64,000 nt of DNA, from positions 124,001-188,000 of the forward strand of contig CAYPPG010000003.1 in the NCBI GenBank assembly GCA_964412555.1. The letters run 5' to 3'. How positions within the stretch are numbered: the first letter of the stretch is position 1; each line of letters begins with the position of its first letter. Shown piece after piece: positions 53,334 through 62,621 of the stretch. The stretch comes from CAYPPG01 sp964412555 (lineage in GTDB: Bacteria; Hinthialibacterota; Hinthialibacteria; Hinthialibacterales; Hinthialibacteraceae). The notes under the pieces are model-generated. The model saw only the letters and a program-made list of their open reading frames with translations, did no database searches and was not told the origin of the DNA. The translations under genes and the position numbers were made by a program.

Positions 53334-54494
53334 GTGCCTCATAAAGAAACACTTTGGCAACAATTCTTGAGAATACTTTTACAACAATATAAATTCTTTC
53401 TTTTTTGTGGATTGGCTGTCATTTTTGAACTACTCTTGTCACCCATCTTAGCTTCCTTGTATTCCGATGTGGATTTTTTAAAAGCCTATTTGGAACAAAA
53501 TTTCTATCAAACCTATAGGGAATCTCCCAAATTTTTAAATGGGAATCTATACATTGAATTGGACGAAATACGTGGATGGAGAAATCGGCCCAACGCCCAA
53601 GACGGCAATATCGTTTTTGACGAGTATGGCTCCCGATCTCACAAAGGGATGTCGTTAACCGGTAAGAAATCCCGCATTCTTTTTGTCGGTGATTCAAGAA
53701 TCCTGGGCGGCAATGGTGTCACGAATAACGAAACCATCAATGCGTTTCTGGAGAACGAAGAAACCGAGACGATGAATTTCGCATCGCCCGATTATAGTAT
53801 GGATCAATCCTTCTTGACAATGAAAGAAACCAACGATCCGTTTTTGCCCGATACTATTGTAATCGGTATCGATTCAAATCCCGGCCGTTTACTCGACTGC
53901 CACTTTCTACCATTTTACGATTTATCCATTTTACCCCGCTTGAAACCATGTTATGAAATAAAGGAAAACCGGTTGGAACTACGCATCCCTTCTTACCGTG
54001 AGCTGCTTGATAATTTCCCCCGAAATCCCAATTTATTGGACTATCTCCGCGAGTATGACGGACACTACTTCCGTTTTGCCAATTTCAAACGGGAACAACT
54101 CTGGAAATTGACACCGATTCTAGCCTGTTTTTCGAAACTGCGTTCTGCTATTACAAAACTCTCACGGCAAGAACAAGAGCCTTATAAAAACCAATCACTT
54201 GTGGAAATGCTGATACAAGAAACTCGCCGTTATGCCGTTCAAAAGAAAATCCGATTGATATATGTGCTGTTTGCAAAGCGAGATGAAATTCAAGGGAACC
54301 ATGAAAACTATGACAGAACGGAAAAAATGCTGAGGGGCAATTCAATCTATTTTGTCGATACAAGATTGTTATTCCAACAATATCCAGGTGAGGTTCTGGA
54401 ACTCTATGTGGATGAACTTCACTGTTCAGCTCAAGGGAATCAAATCATCGCCCTGGTGCTTCGACATATGTTGGAGAAATTGGAGAGTCAATGA
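53334..54494 (+). CDS. Membrane-anchored SGNH-hydrolase-like protein, DltD/AlgX-like
   Basis: The 386-residue protein starts with GTG (GGGAG eight bases upstream) and has one helix (FFLFCGLAVIFELLLSPILA), so the rest is likely periplasmic. SRILFVGDSRILGG gives block I with Ser121, and YVDELHCSAQGNQIIA gives Asp360 and His363 (D-x-x-H). Segments between are long, as in DltD and AlgJ/AlgX. In Dlt- and alginate-type systems such proteins take the acyl group from the MBOAT protein or receive the polymer. It is the last gene of the cluster and converges with the TadG-like gene, six bases away. Confidence 0.7.
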   Translation: MPHKETLWQQFLRILLQQYKFFLFCGLAVIFELLLSPILASLYSDVDFLKAYLEQNFYQTYRESPKFLNGNLYIELDEIRGWRNRPNAQDGNIVFDEYGSRSHKGMSLTGKKSRILFVGDSRILGGNGVTNNETINAFLENEETETMNFASPDYSMDQSFLTMKETNDPFLPDTIVIGIDSNPGRLLDCHFLPFYDLSILPRLKPCYEIKENRLELRIPSYRELLDNFPRNPNLLDYLREYDGHYFRFANFKREQLWKLTPILACFSKLRSAITKLSRQEQEPYKNQSLVEMLIQETRRYAVQKKIRLIYVLFAKRDEIQGNHENYDRTEKMLRGNSIYFVDTRLLFQQYPGEVLELYVDELHCSAQGNQIIALVLRHMLEKLESQ

Positions 54495-54500
54495 AGATCA

Positions 54501-55781
54501 TTAACGGGTAATCGCAAGACCATATACGGTTTTAGAATGAGGCATATTGGTGTCGATGACCGCACAACGAACAATCGTTTGCACCGGTTGTAAATAAACA
54601 CGGCGAACCGATTCCTTACTCGGCCAGCAGGATTCGCAGACGGTTACCGCTTGGAATCCGGTAATTTTAAACCACTCTTTGATCGAAGTGCATGTTTCAG
54701 GCATTTCCGGCAAGCCCGGACCATGAAACATATCAAATAAAGAATCGTTATAATCATCAAACGCGACAGGACTGCCGCTGCCTTCGGACAAGGTGTCGAA
54801 CAAGGCAATCACACGAGTTTCACCGATGATACTATTCAGTGCGCTGTGCCAGCCGACCGACATGTATTGTTCGCCTGGCACCCATTTCCCATAATTCCCT
54901 AAGCCGTCATCGTTTAATATAAATTCCCCGATATTGGAACTTTCCAAATCGGCTTTCGTCATCCCATTGTGAATCTGATTCTCGATATAGGCTGTATTGA
55001 TATTATCCGTGATGAACATGGTTCGTCCATTCCCCACTTTTCCTGGAATGCCATCCCGGGGGAACCACGGCGCGAGACAAAATTCGGGAACTCCATCTGG
55101 CCCATTGGTCACACTTTTTGTATCAGGATCATAGTAATAATCGTCAAAATCACTGACTCCATCAAACGCTTTATTCCAGGAATCTTCATGGACAGCGAAA
55201 GGAAGAATCGGAGCTGTTTCACCATCATTCAATCGAAAACCGCAAATCCGGTCTTCAACTGTCGCCACCGTTTCCGCATGGACTTCCACTTCCGTCAATC
55301 CCGTCAGTGCACTGACAAGCAGCTTTAACGTTCCATTCAGCTGAGAAGAACGAGAAGCACGGACTTTCACCGAATTATAGGTTTCAACACCTGTGGTTTG
55401 AAACTCACTGCTAAGACTATTGGGATTGGCAATATATCCGGCAACGATCCCGCCATTAAGATCGTTATTTTCATTACGGTCCAGTTGGAAACCCGCAATA
55501 TTCTGGCTCGCATAGAATTCAGCATAATCACGTGCGGAGACGATATCATCGGCTTGTTGGTATTGATTCGGATTCTGAAGAAGATCCTGGTCGATCAATT
55601 CCTGTGCAGCCGCCAACGCCGCCGAATCGGCAATATTTTGTAACCTTCCTTCATCTGCTACAATATAACTGATATCGACCACCATTGCCAACGAAATTCC
55701 AAGTAAAACAAAAATAACTGCAAATAAAACTAAAATGGTCCCCCGTTCCCCTTCTTTGTGTTGGATCTGAATTCGATTCAT
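54501..55781 (-). CDS. TadG-like Tad pilus protein
   Basis: The 426-residue protein begins GERGTILVLFAVIFVLLGIS, LAMVVDISYIVADEGRLQNI, ADSAALAAAQEL: the Flp/TadG N-terminal helix and pilin-like segment (PF13400). The rest is a periplasmic domain of unknown fold with several cysteines (e.g. ETCTSIKEWF, VCESCWPSKE). TadG-like proteins are minor pilus components or adhesins. The start has AGGAGG (strong ribosome site). It is on the strand opposite to TadE and CpaB, separated from them by the acyl-transfer genes. The LamG protein gene lies just upstream, 21 bases, in the same direction, so the two may be cotranscribed. Confidence 0.75.
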   Translation of the reverse strand: MNRIQIQHKEGERGTILVLFAVIFVLLGISLAMVVDISYIVADEGRLQNIADSAALAAAQELIDQDLLQNPNQYQQADDIVSARDYAEFYASQNIAGFQLDRNENNDLNGGIVAGYIANPNSLSSEFQTTGVETYNSVKVRASRSSQLNGTLKLLVSALTGLTEVEVHAETVATVEDRICGFRLNDGETAPILPFAVHEDSWNKAFDGVSDFDDYYYDPDTKSVTNGPDGVPEFCLAPWFPRDGIPGKVGNGRTMFITDNINTAYIENQIHNGMTKADLESSNIGEFILNDDGLGNYGKWVPGEQYMSVGWHSALNSIIGETRVIALFDTLSEGSGSPVAFDDYNDSLFDMFHGPGLPEMPETCTSIKEWFKITGFQAVTVCESCWPSKESVRRVYLQPVQTIVRCAVIDTNMPHSKTVYGLAITR

Positions 55782-55802
55782 GATTCGATCCCTCCTGAAT
55801 TA

Positions 55803-58800
55803 TTAATTAGCAGCCAAAGCTTGCACTTCCGCCTCACTCAAAGCACGATTGTATATTCGGACTTCATCGATCTTTCCATCAAACGGCCGGCTGGTATCCG
55901 AGGGAGGATTTTTCCCTATCCAAACCGAAACCGAATTGTTTGTATTAATTGTACCATTTTTGGAATACCTTCCAACTTCTTGTCCATCTTTGTAAAGAAT
56001 CATATCAGTTCCGTCATAGACAGCAGCGGTATGTGTCCAAACACCGGCTTGAAGATTACCGGAACTCGCCACAAGAGTGGAAGTGCTTCCATTCGTCTTC
56101 AGCCGAAAACGGAGTCTGGCATATTCACCGTATTTGATGGTGCTTAGCATCCAATAATGATCTTCCGTCGCAGTTCCCGTCGCTTTCGACAACAACCGGG
56201 CATCCCAACCACTCAAATTATTAAACCGATCGGCATTGAACCACACGGAAATCGTCATTTCATCACCCTCGATGTCGAAAGTCCCGGCATCCACATAATC
56301 ATTATTTCCATCGAAGGACAATCCCGAATTTGAATGCCCGGTACCCCAGGCCGCTCCGTGAAGTGTTCCGGTATGGCCTTGTCCGGAGCCATCTCCGGCG
56401 GTAGTACCGCTACCTTCATCCATCGCCCAAGAAGCGACAAGATCACTTGGGGTTGGAGTAAGGGTTGGTGTCGGTGTCGAAGTGGGTGTCGGTGTTGATG
56501 TGATAGAAGGATCAAATGTAGGCGTTGGCGTCATCGTCGGTGTTGGCGAAGCCGTTGGAGTAGGAGTGGGTGTCGGTAGACCAATGCCGTCGACCAAGTC
56601 TTGAATTTCAGATTGATTCAAAGCGCGATTGTATATGCAAACTTCATCAACTTTCCCATCAAACGGCCGACTCGTCGCCAGAGTCGGATTCGATCCAATC
56701 CAAACCGGAACCGAATTGTTTGTATCGATTGTTCCGGATTTGGAAGTCCGCCCCACTTCCTGCGCGTCCTTATATAGGATCATATTGCTTCCGTCGTACA
56801 CAGCGGCGACGTGCGTCCAGACATCCGGCTGTAAATTCCCTGAACCTGCGATGAGAGTGGATGTGTTCCCCCCGGTTTTCAATCGAAATCGCAAACGATC
56901 CGCTCCACCGGATTCAATGGTACTCATCATCCAATAATGATCTTGTTCGGCGGTGCCCACCGCTTTCGAGAGGATGCGTGCATCGTGGCCGGATAAATGA
57001 TCGAAACGATCCGCTCGAATCCAGGCTGTCAGCGTCAATTCACTGCCTTCCACATCCAAATTCCCGCCATCCACGTGATCGTCCACACCGTCCAGCGAGA
57101 TTCCGCCTTCATATTTTCCCGTAGTCCAGAGTGGATTATTCATCAACACTCCATCATTGCCGTGCCCCGAACTATCGGCGGCAACGATTCCGCTTTCATC
57201 ATTCAACCTCCAAAATGCGACCATGTCTTCCTCAACCAGGGGAACCGGATCGACATCGAATGGTTCCGAGGAAGATGTTGGCTCAGGTGCATCGGTAAAA
57301 AGACTTTTCGGCTCTGCAAAAACAACATCCGTGTCAAGAATTTCAACGGTCACCTTCGGTAAGGAGGAAGAGGAAAATTCGGTATTTGCAGTCACCGAGA
57401 TGACTTGAAACGCCACGATTCCAAGATTCGCACCTTGAAGATTCCCTTGCAATGGATCGTAATTGATGCTGATGTCGCTGTCATAGACAACAGCACTGAT
57501 TCTTCGACCTTCCAGCATCTTCAAAGCAGTAGCGCGTAACGGCGTGACATTTGATATTCCATCCAGCAACTCTTCCGGAACCGCTCCGGTTCCAAGTCCC
57601 GGTCCCGCCTGAATATAATTCTCCAATCCCACTTCGGTCGGTCCGGCGTCATCCCAGGTTGTCGGATAAGTTTTTAAAGCAAACCAGCCTTCATCCCCGA
57701 CTTCACCGGTGAACAATGTGATCTGCTCTCCAACATGGCTTGCAAAATAAGGAAGAGGATCGCGAAGGCCAACCGCTGCAATATCATCATTGATATCGGT
57801 ATCCGCGAAGAAATTCGGTTCGCTGCCATTATCGATACTATCCTCATCGATGAGGATGAAGGTCGAAGTTTGAGCCGGCGGCTGTAAGGGAACGGATAAG
57901 CCTGTGCATATCCATGCGAGAGATGCGCCGTTTGGATTGGAACTAGGGGTTGAGATTATTTCCACCGTCAAGGAATCCGCTCCCGCGGGAATAGTAATAT
58001 CAAACCATTCCGTATCCCATTCCGAACCATCATGGCTGCCTAACGTGTTGACAAATTCGGTCACCTCACCATCCACGGTTACTTCAACAACTGTCGGCCG
58101 CAGATCACCGCTCGAGACACTGCCGACGAGTAGGACAAGGCGGGCGGTTCGTTCATAATCTTTAGCCGTGAAGGTAAATGTTTGAGGAACAGTTGTTCGC
58201 AACGGTTCGGAGAAATTCCAATAGGCTAAATCCTGCCCATCCCGAACCATGATTTCACTATCCCCATATAAGTCTTTATAAACAACTAACACACCGCCGC
58301 CATCGGCGCCGGGATTATTCGGATACTGGAAGTCAAATCCGTCGATTACAAGAGTATTCTCACCTTCAAATACCAAATCGGTGATATCGGCACGGTAACT
58401 TTGGAACATGATATCGCCGTTCCCGCCGGAGGAGAAAAATTTTCTTGGTCCACCGACCAGGATTCCATTTTTGGGTTGGCCGTTGACTGTGATCGGATCG
58501 ATAACTCCATGTGGAATCCCATGTGTCGACTCTCCGTCCCAGAACAATAAGGCCCGCACTACCTCTCCCGGCACATCGATATCGATAACACCAGGTAGCG
58601 AAAACAAACCAGTACCAGCCGCGACGAGTCCTGTTCCACCGGGTACGATAAAGTCATGAGTAGCTAATGCATCTTCATAGGTTTGCGCACCATCCACGAT
58701 CAAAGCCGCCGACTCCAAACATTTGAAGAAACAATACGGAACCATGATCATGACGGTCTGGCGTCCTTCACCGGTTTGCACAATCACTCCCATCAACTCG

Positions 58801-60815
58801 CAATGAGTGGGACTGTACGCTTCGATGCCTTCCTGCAAAGCGTCCTGAACAACGACTTCTTTCAAGGCATCATCCCAATAAATCAACCCGCCGGAGCCGA
58901 TTCCCGTTTCCGGATCTATTTCGATATGGCTGTATCCGGTTTCCGGAGATTGACCGATGGAAAGCAAATCCCAAATCGCCGCTTGGATTTCGGCGAAAGT
59001 TACACCGTAATCTTCATACATCCCCCGGTAATATTGGTTCATGATGTAATTGACCCGCGCCAGATTTTCCGGAGCACCGATGATATCGCCGTTGATGTTG
59101 ATCAATACATTCGAGGTTGTTCCGCTTTCAGGATCAACATCGGCAAATCCGTCTCCATCGTCATCTCGGTTCAAGGTTCGGTGTAAGGTCACATCCCCAT
59201 TGGTGTAGAGTTCGTCGAATTCCAATAAGGTGAATAGATCGACACACCATCCGGGGAAATAACGTTCCACTCCATCGGTGACCAAAACGGATTTGAAATA
59301 GGAGGAAAGCGGAAGCATATAGTCCGCCATATCCGAAAATCCTTCTTCCGGCCATTCATAGCCGGGAAAATCCAGTGGGGGATAATCCGATGTGCTTTTA
59401 TACGCCACAGCATCAGGAGGAATGAAAAGGTCCTCAGCACAGGGCAAACATTGCGGACTCCAAGCATATTCCCACATTTGATCATCCGTAATGGAAAGCC
59501 ACAATTGGGTTTGCGATTCATAAAATCCTGCGGCATTCGGCGCACCCCACTCACAATCCGGATCGGGATAAGGAATGGTCAAGATAAATTGTTGAACCAC
59601 GTCTCCTTCCGGCAATTCCCAACTGGTCAAATCCAAGGGTATATTTCTATTTTCCACTGCTGAGGTTTGCGCTTCATCATCGTCATATACTTGAGTGTGA
59701 ACATTTAAACCATAGTTCCCGGCTGAAAGTGAAATCACTGCCTCCCAACCCCGCAATACATCATCGATATAGACCCATTCGAAATAAGGCGGTGTACCGT
59801 CATTGCCGAAAAAGCCATCGACTTTCTTTTCACCATCTATTTTGATATAGGCATCGTCTTCCATTTCAAGAACATGAGTACCTTCGACGCACAAAACAAG
59901 TGCATAGAGCAGATCGTTCGCCACATCGTACTGAAGGTAGAGAACTGATTCGATCGGTTTGCTTGGATTACCAGCGCGGTACATGTTGGCGTAAAAGTCA
60001 TTGTCCAAATCCCATTCTTCTATCGAACCGTCCACACTAAAATTATCCACCGGCAAGGTCACCTCTTGCGGCGCAGGGAGTATATACCCACTCTCTTCCA
60101 AATCCGGAACGACGGTATCATTGGTAATTTCACGCAGCCAATGCCAGCTGACGGGCAAATTGATATTCTTTACTGTCACGATGATTTCATCGTACCATCC
60201 TAATTCTTCCGAATATTGCGGATTGGATATTCCTTCCTGCAAAGATCCCCACGGCATTGTCCACGTATTCGGAGCGGGATCCGGCTCAGGTGCGTCGACT
60301 CCGTTTTTTGTTAAACTTTCGCAGGTTCCCGTTTGCTCGAGCGGGGTATACATCCACCAGTGATACCATTCCGAATTCGAAATATACCCATCGATACTCG
60401 CACTGAGTGTAACCGTATAGAAGTTGAATTCATTCGGCTCCCCCCATCCTTCCGGTGTGGGAACCGGGAGGGGAATTTCAAAATAAAACACCTCTTCCGG
60501 ACCAGGACCTTGAACTGTATAGGTTCCGGTTCCGCTCATGATACGGTCCGCCAAAACCGGATCGCTGGTGATTTCACGGTACCAATTATAAGAGACTTCT
60601 TCACCGGGAGAAAAATCGGTCAGCACCACTTTGATTTGTTCCGGCGCTTCCTGATTCCACATCCTCATCCAATTCCCCCATTCAATTTCTTCTCCATCCG
60701 TCCAAACCAGATACCATTCAACCGATTTTCCCCATGAATCAGATAAAGGGATAAGCGTGAAGCATAATAAGAAAGCCCAAAAGATCATTTTTTTCGGGGG
60801 TGTAATTCCATACAT
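55803..60815 (-). CDS. Giant secreted protein with probable thioester domain, DUF3344-like region and two LamG domains
   Basis: The 1670-residue product has a signal peptide (MIFWAFLLCFTLIPLSDSWG). Two related segments near residues 25-470 contain NWYREITSDP / HWLREITNDT. Around 510-630 are GWCVDLFTLLEF (Cys524) and EIQAAIWDLL (Gln611), the Cys and Gln signature of thioester adhesion domains. A DUF3344-like region follows (VRALLFWDGESTHGIPHG). The end has two similar LamG jelly rolls (about 1195-1405 and 1458-1670), joined by a Pro/Thr linker (PTPTPTPTASPTPT). No cell-wall anchor is seen. Start ATG 60815 lies eight bases after GGGAG; a TTG at 60830 in frame is less likely. TadG follows in the same direction. 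Confidence 0.7.
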   Translation of the reverse strand: MYGITPPKKMIFWAFLLCFTLIPLSDSWGKSVEWYLVWTDGEEIEWGNWMRMWNQEAPEQIKVVLTDFSPGEEVSYNWYREITSDPVLADRIMSGTGTYTVQGPGPEEVFYFEIPLPVPTPEGWGEPNEFNFYTVTLSASIDGYISNSEWYHWWMYTPLEQTGTCESLTKNGVDAPEPDPAPNTWTMPWGSLQEGISNPQYSEELGWYDEIIVTVKNINLPVSWHWLREITNDTVVPDLEESGYILPAPQEVTLPVDNFSVDGSIEEWDLDNDFYANMYRAGNPSKPIESVLYLQYDVANDLLYALVLCVEGTHVLEMEDDAYIKIDGEKKVDGFFGNDGTPPYFEWVYIDDVLRGWEAVISLSAGNYGLNVHTQVYDDDEAQTSAVENRNIPLDLTSWELPEGDVVQQFILTIPYPDPDCEWGAPNAAGFYESQTQLWLSITDDQMWEYAWSPQCLPCAEDLFIPPDAVAYKSTSDYPPLDFPGYEWPEEGFSDMADYMLPLSSYFKSVLVTDGVERYFPGWCVDLFTLLEFDELYTNGDVTLHRTLNRDDDGDGFADVDPESGTTSNVLININGDIIGAPENLARVNYIMNQYYRGMYEDYGVTFAEIQAAIWDLLSIGQSPETGYSHIEIDPETGIGSGGLIYWDDALKEVVVQDALQEGIEAYSPTHCELMGVIVQTGEGRQTVMIMVPYCFFKCLESAALIVDGAQTYEDALATHDFIVPGGTGLVAAGTGLFSLPGVIDIDVPGEVVRALLFWDGESTHGIPHGVIDPITVNGQPKNGILVGGPRKFFSSGGNGDIMFQSYRADITDLVFEGENTLVIDGFDFQYPNNPGADGGGVLVVYKDLYGDSEIMVRDGQDLAYWNFSEPLRTTVPQTFTFTAKDYERTARLVLLVGSVSSGDLRPTVVEVTVDGEVTEFVNTLGSHDGSEWDTEWFDITIPAGADSLTVEIISTPSSNPNGASLAWICTGLSVPLQPPAQTSTFILIDEDSIDNGSEPNFFADTDINDDIAAVGLRDPLPYFASHVGEQITLFTGEVGDEGWFALKTYPTTWDDAGPTEVGLENYIQAGPGLGTGAVPEELLDGISNVTPLRATALKMLEGRRISAVVYDSDISINYDPLQGNLQGANLGIVAFQVISVTANTEFSSSSLPKVTVEILDTDVVFAEPKSLFTDAPEPTSSSEPFDVDPVPLVEEDMVAFWRLNDESGIVAADSSGHGNDGVLMNNPLWTTGKYEGGISLDGVDDHVDGGNLDVEGSELTLTAWIRADRFDHLSGHDARILSKAVGTAEQDHYWMMSTIESGGADRLRFRLKTGGNTSTLIAGSGNLQPDVWTHVAAVYDGSNMILYKDAQEVGRTSKSGTIDTNNSVPVWIGSNPTLATSRPFDGKVDEVCIYNRALNQSEIQDLVDGIGLPTPTPTPTASPTPTMTPTPTFDPSITSTPTPTSTPTPTLTPTPSDLVASWAMDEGSGTTAGDGSGQGHTGTLHGAAWGTGHSNSGLSFDGNNDYVDAGTFDIEGDEMTISVWFNADRFNNLSGWDARLLSKATGTATEDHYWMLSTIKYGEYARLRFRLKTNGSTSTLVASSGNLQAGVWTHTAAVYDGTDMILYKDGQEVGRYSKNGTINTNNSVSVWIGKNPPSDTSRPFDGKIDEVRIYNRALSEAEVQALAAN

Positions 60816-60887
60816 TCGAATTTCTCCCAATGTCGAAGGTGTTTAAAAACGTAACGCCGCCGTTCCAGCAGCAACTTCAAAGCGCCT

Positions 60888-60915
60888 GTAGGGGCGGTTC
60901 GCGAACCGCCCCTAC
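60888..60915. repeat. 28-bp perfect palindrome (REP-like element)
   Basis: GTAGGGGCGGTTCG followed by CGAACCGCCCCTAC reads identically on both strands over 28 bases. It can form a 14-bp hairpin with almost no loop, GC-rich in an AT-rich gap. It lies about 72 bases upstream of the LamG gene start. Palindromes of this very type are frequent dispersed elements in other bacterial genomes; origin and copy number cannot be told from one copy. Confidence 0.7.
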
Positions 60916-61107
60916 CACATTTATGTTCACATCGCACACAAAGCTTACCTTCCTTTGTAAGGAATTATATCTAATTTGAGGGTAAAAGCAAATATTTTAT
61001 CCCAATTTGCCATAAAATTGGCCAAACCACAATATTCCTTACCATGACAGGTAAACAACATGTTCAAAATCCAACACTTTTTACTTAAGAATAAATTGAT
61101 TCTAAAA

Positions 61108-62385
61108 TCAGTAATACATCCAATCACTCACGGGGACGACAAATAACTCATAAGGATCAAGATCGTTTTGTGGAGAATAGGCAAAGCCGGAACGCAATAC
61201 ATTGGCATCGAAACTGAAAAAGACCGGTTCACCGAGTTTAAAATAGAAAAACATGAATTCATTGAGATCCGAATAATCGAGTTCATTCCATCGGATATCC
61301 AACTTACCGAACACTCCGGTTCCCAGCGTTCCCACTTGCATTAAATTTTTGATATCCGTAATTAAATTTGTATGGCAATTCAGACTTTGAATAACATTCG
61401 ACGGTGTTACATTCAGCGCCGTAATTTGGTTGGTGCTACAGATTAGATCGATCATTTGAATGTTATTTGTAATATCCAACTCAGAGATTTGGTTTCTTGA
61501 GCAATTCAAAAAAAGAAGATTGGGATTTCCAGAGGGATCCAAACTGCCTAAAAGATTATTGGAACAATCCAATCGTTCCAATGTGGTATTATGAGACACA
61601 TCAAGTGTGGTCAGTAAATTGAACGAGCAAATCAGTTCCTTCAAACTATCACAGGTTGAAACATCCATTTCAAGTAAGGTGTTATTTGAACATTCCAATG
61701 TTTCCAGCGCGCTGTTTCCACTCACATCCAAGAAAGTCATCTCGTTTTTGGAACAATCGACTTGGATCAGTGCGGGATTGTTCGACACATCCAATTCGAT
61801 CAGCTGGTTGTTAAAACATTGAACCTGCTCCAGTACCATCCCGTGAGGCACTTCAAGACCTGACAATGCGTTATTGTTACAATCGATGAAGGTTAAAAAG
61901 GCATTATTGGATAAGTCCAAATATTCCAACAGGTTATTATCACATTCGATAAAATCCAACAAGCTGTTTTGCTCGACGTTCAAGGAGATCAACATATTGT
62001 TTTGGCAACTCAACTTGGTCAGCGATAGGTTCGAGGATAGATCCAATTCCGTCAACAAATTGGCGCTGCAATTCAGGATTTCCAATTTCGTGTTTTCCGA
62101 AAGGTCCAATTCGGAGATGTCGTTTTCGGCGCAATTCAATTCTGTGATATTTTTGAAATATTCGATCCCTTTTAAATCTTTGATGTTCTTACGCAATATT
62201 TCCAGTGCATCGGTTTTGGCGGCGGCTCCTGTAGCGGTAAACGCCCCTCCCGATTGCACTTCCATATATTCTTCCACCGCTGTACGGAAGTTCGGATCGG
62301 GAAAATTCTCTTCCGTATTGATATTTTGGGAATACGCCAGGCAAACAATCAGCAAAAACATGACCGTAGCGTAAAAACGTTTCAT
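61108..62385 (-). CDS. Secreted leucine-rich-repeat protein
   Basis: The 425-residue protein has a signal peptide (FYATVMFLLIVCLAYS) and 13 repeats of about 21 residues. The consensus is LxxLxCxxNxLxxLDVSxNx (e.g. LTKLSCQNNMLISLNVEQNS), with a Cys ladder at C-x-x-N in almost every repeat. This is the internalin-like/Bacteroidetes-style LRR. The non-repeat C-terminus ends YELFVVPVSDWMYY. LRR proteins of this kind bind proteins or glycans outside the cell. Start ATG 62385 follows AAAGGA; an in-frame start at 62415 lies upstream of the signal peptide. Its promoter is at 62454-62482. Confidence 0.8.
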   Translation of the reverse strand: MKRFYATVMFLLIVCLAYSQNINTEENFPDPNFRTAVEEYMEVQSGGAFTATGAAAKTDALEILRKNIKDLKGIEYFKNITELNCAENDISELDLSENTKLEILNCSANLLTELDLSSNLSLTKLSCQNNMLISLNVEQNSLLDFIECDNNLLEYLDLSNNAFLTFIDCNNNALSGLEVPHGMVLEQVQCFNNQLIELDVSNNPALIQVDCSKNEMTFLDVSGNSALETLECSNNTLLEMDVSTCDSLKELICSFNLLTTLDVSHNTTLERLDCSNNLLGSLDPSGNPNLLFLNCSRNQISELDITNNIQMIDLICSTNQITALNVTPSNVIQSLNCHTNLITDIKNLMQVGTLGTGVFGKLDIRWNELDYSDLNEFMFFYFKLGEPVFFSFDANVLRSGFAYSPQNDLDPYELFVVPVSDWMYY

Positions 62386-62453
62386 TCTCTTTTGTCCTTT
62401 CCTATCAAGATTCAATTTAACATCATTCTATGCAATGTTGTAATGAATAATAT

Positions 62454-62482
62454 ACTATAGTAAAAAGTTGAGAATAGAACAA
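62454..62482 (-). promoter_or_regulatory. Sigma-70-type promoter of the LRR gene
   Basis: On the minus strand TTGTTC (62482-62477), 17 bases, TATAGT (62459-62454). The gene start is 68 bases downstream. Confidence 0.5.
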
Positions 62483-62526
62483 CTCAATTTTCAACATCCA
62501 TGCTTTTTAATTCTATCCTTGAGTTA

Positions 62527-62555
62527 TTGATATTCTTTGTACTCTGGTCAATAAT
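62527..62555 (+). promoter_or_regulatory. Possible promoter of the AMP-forming ligase gene
   Basis: TTGATA at 62527-62532, 17 bases, AATAAT at 62550-62555. The ligase start is 66 bases downstream. The -10 box is weak. Confidence 0.35.
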
Positions 62556-62621
62556 TTGAACAAGAAACACTGCATATCCTTAGCTGGACTTGCAGATCGT
62601 TTTTCATCTGTTTGAGAAAAC

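Noticed and set aside
56445..56580. Simple-sequence DNA repeat in its own right
   Set aside because: It encodes the Pro/Thr linker between the LamG domains and is explained by protein structure.
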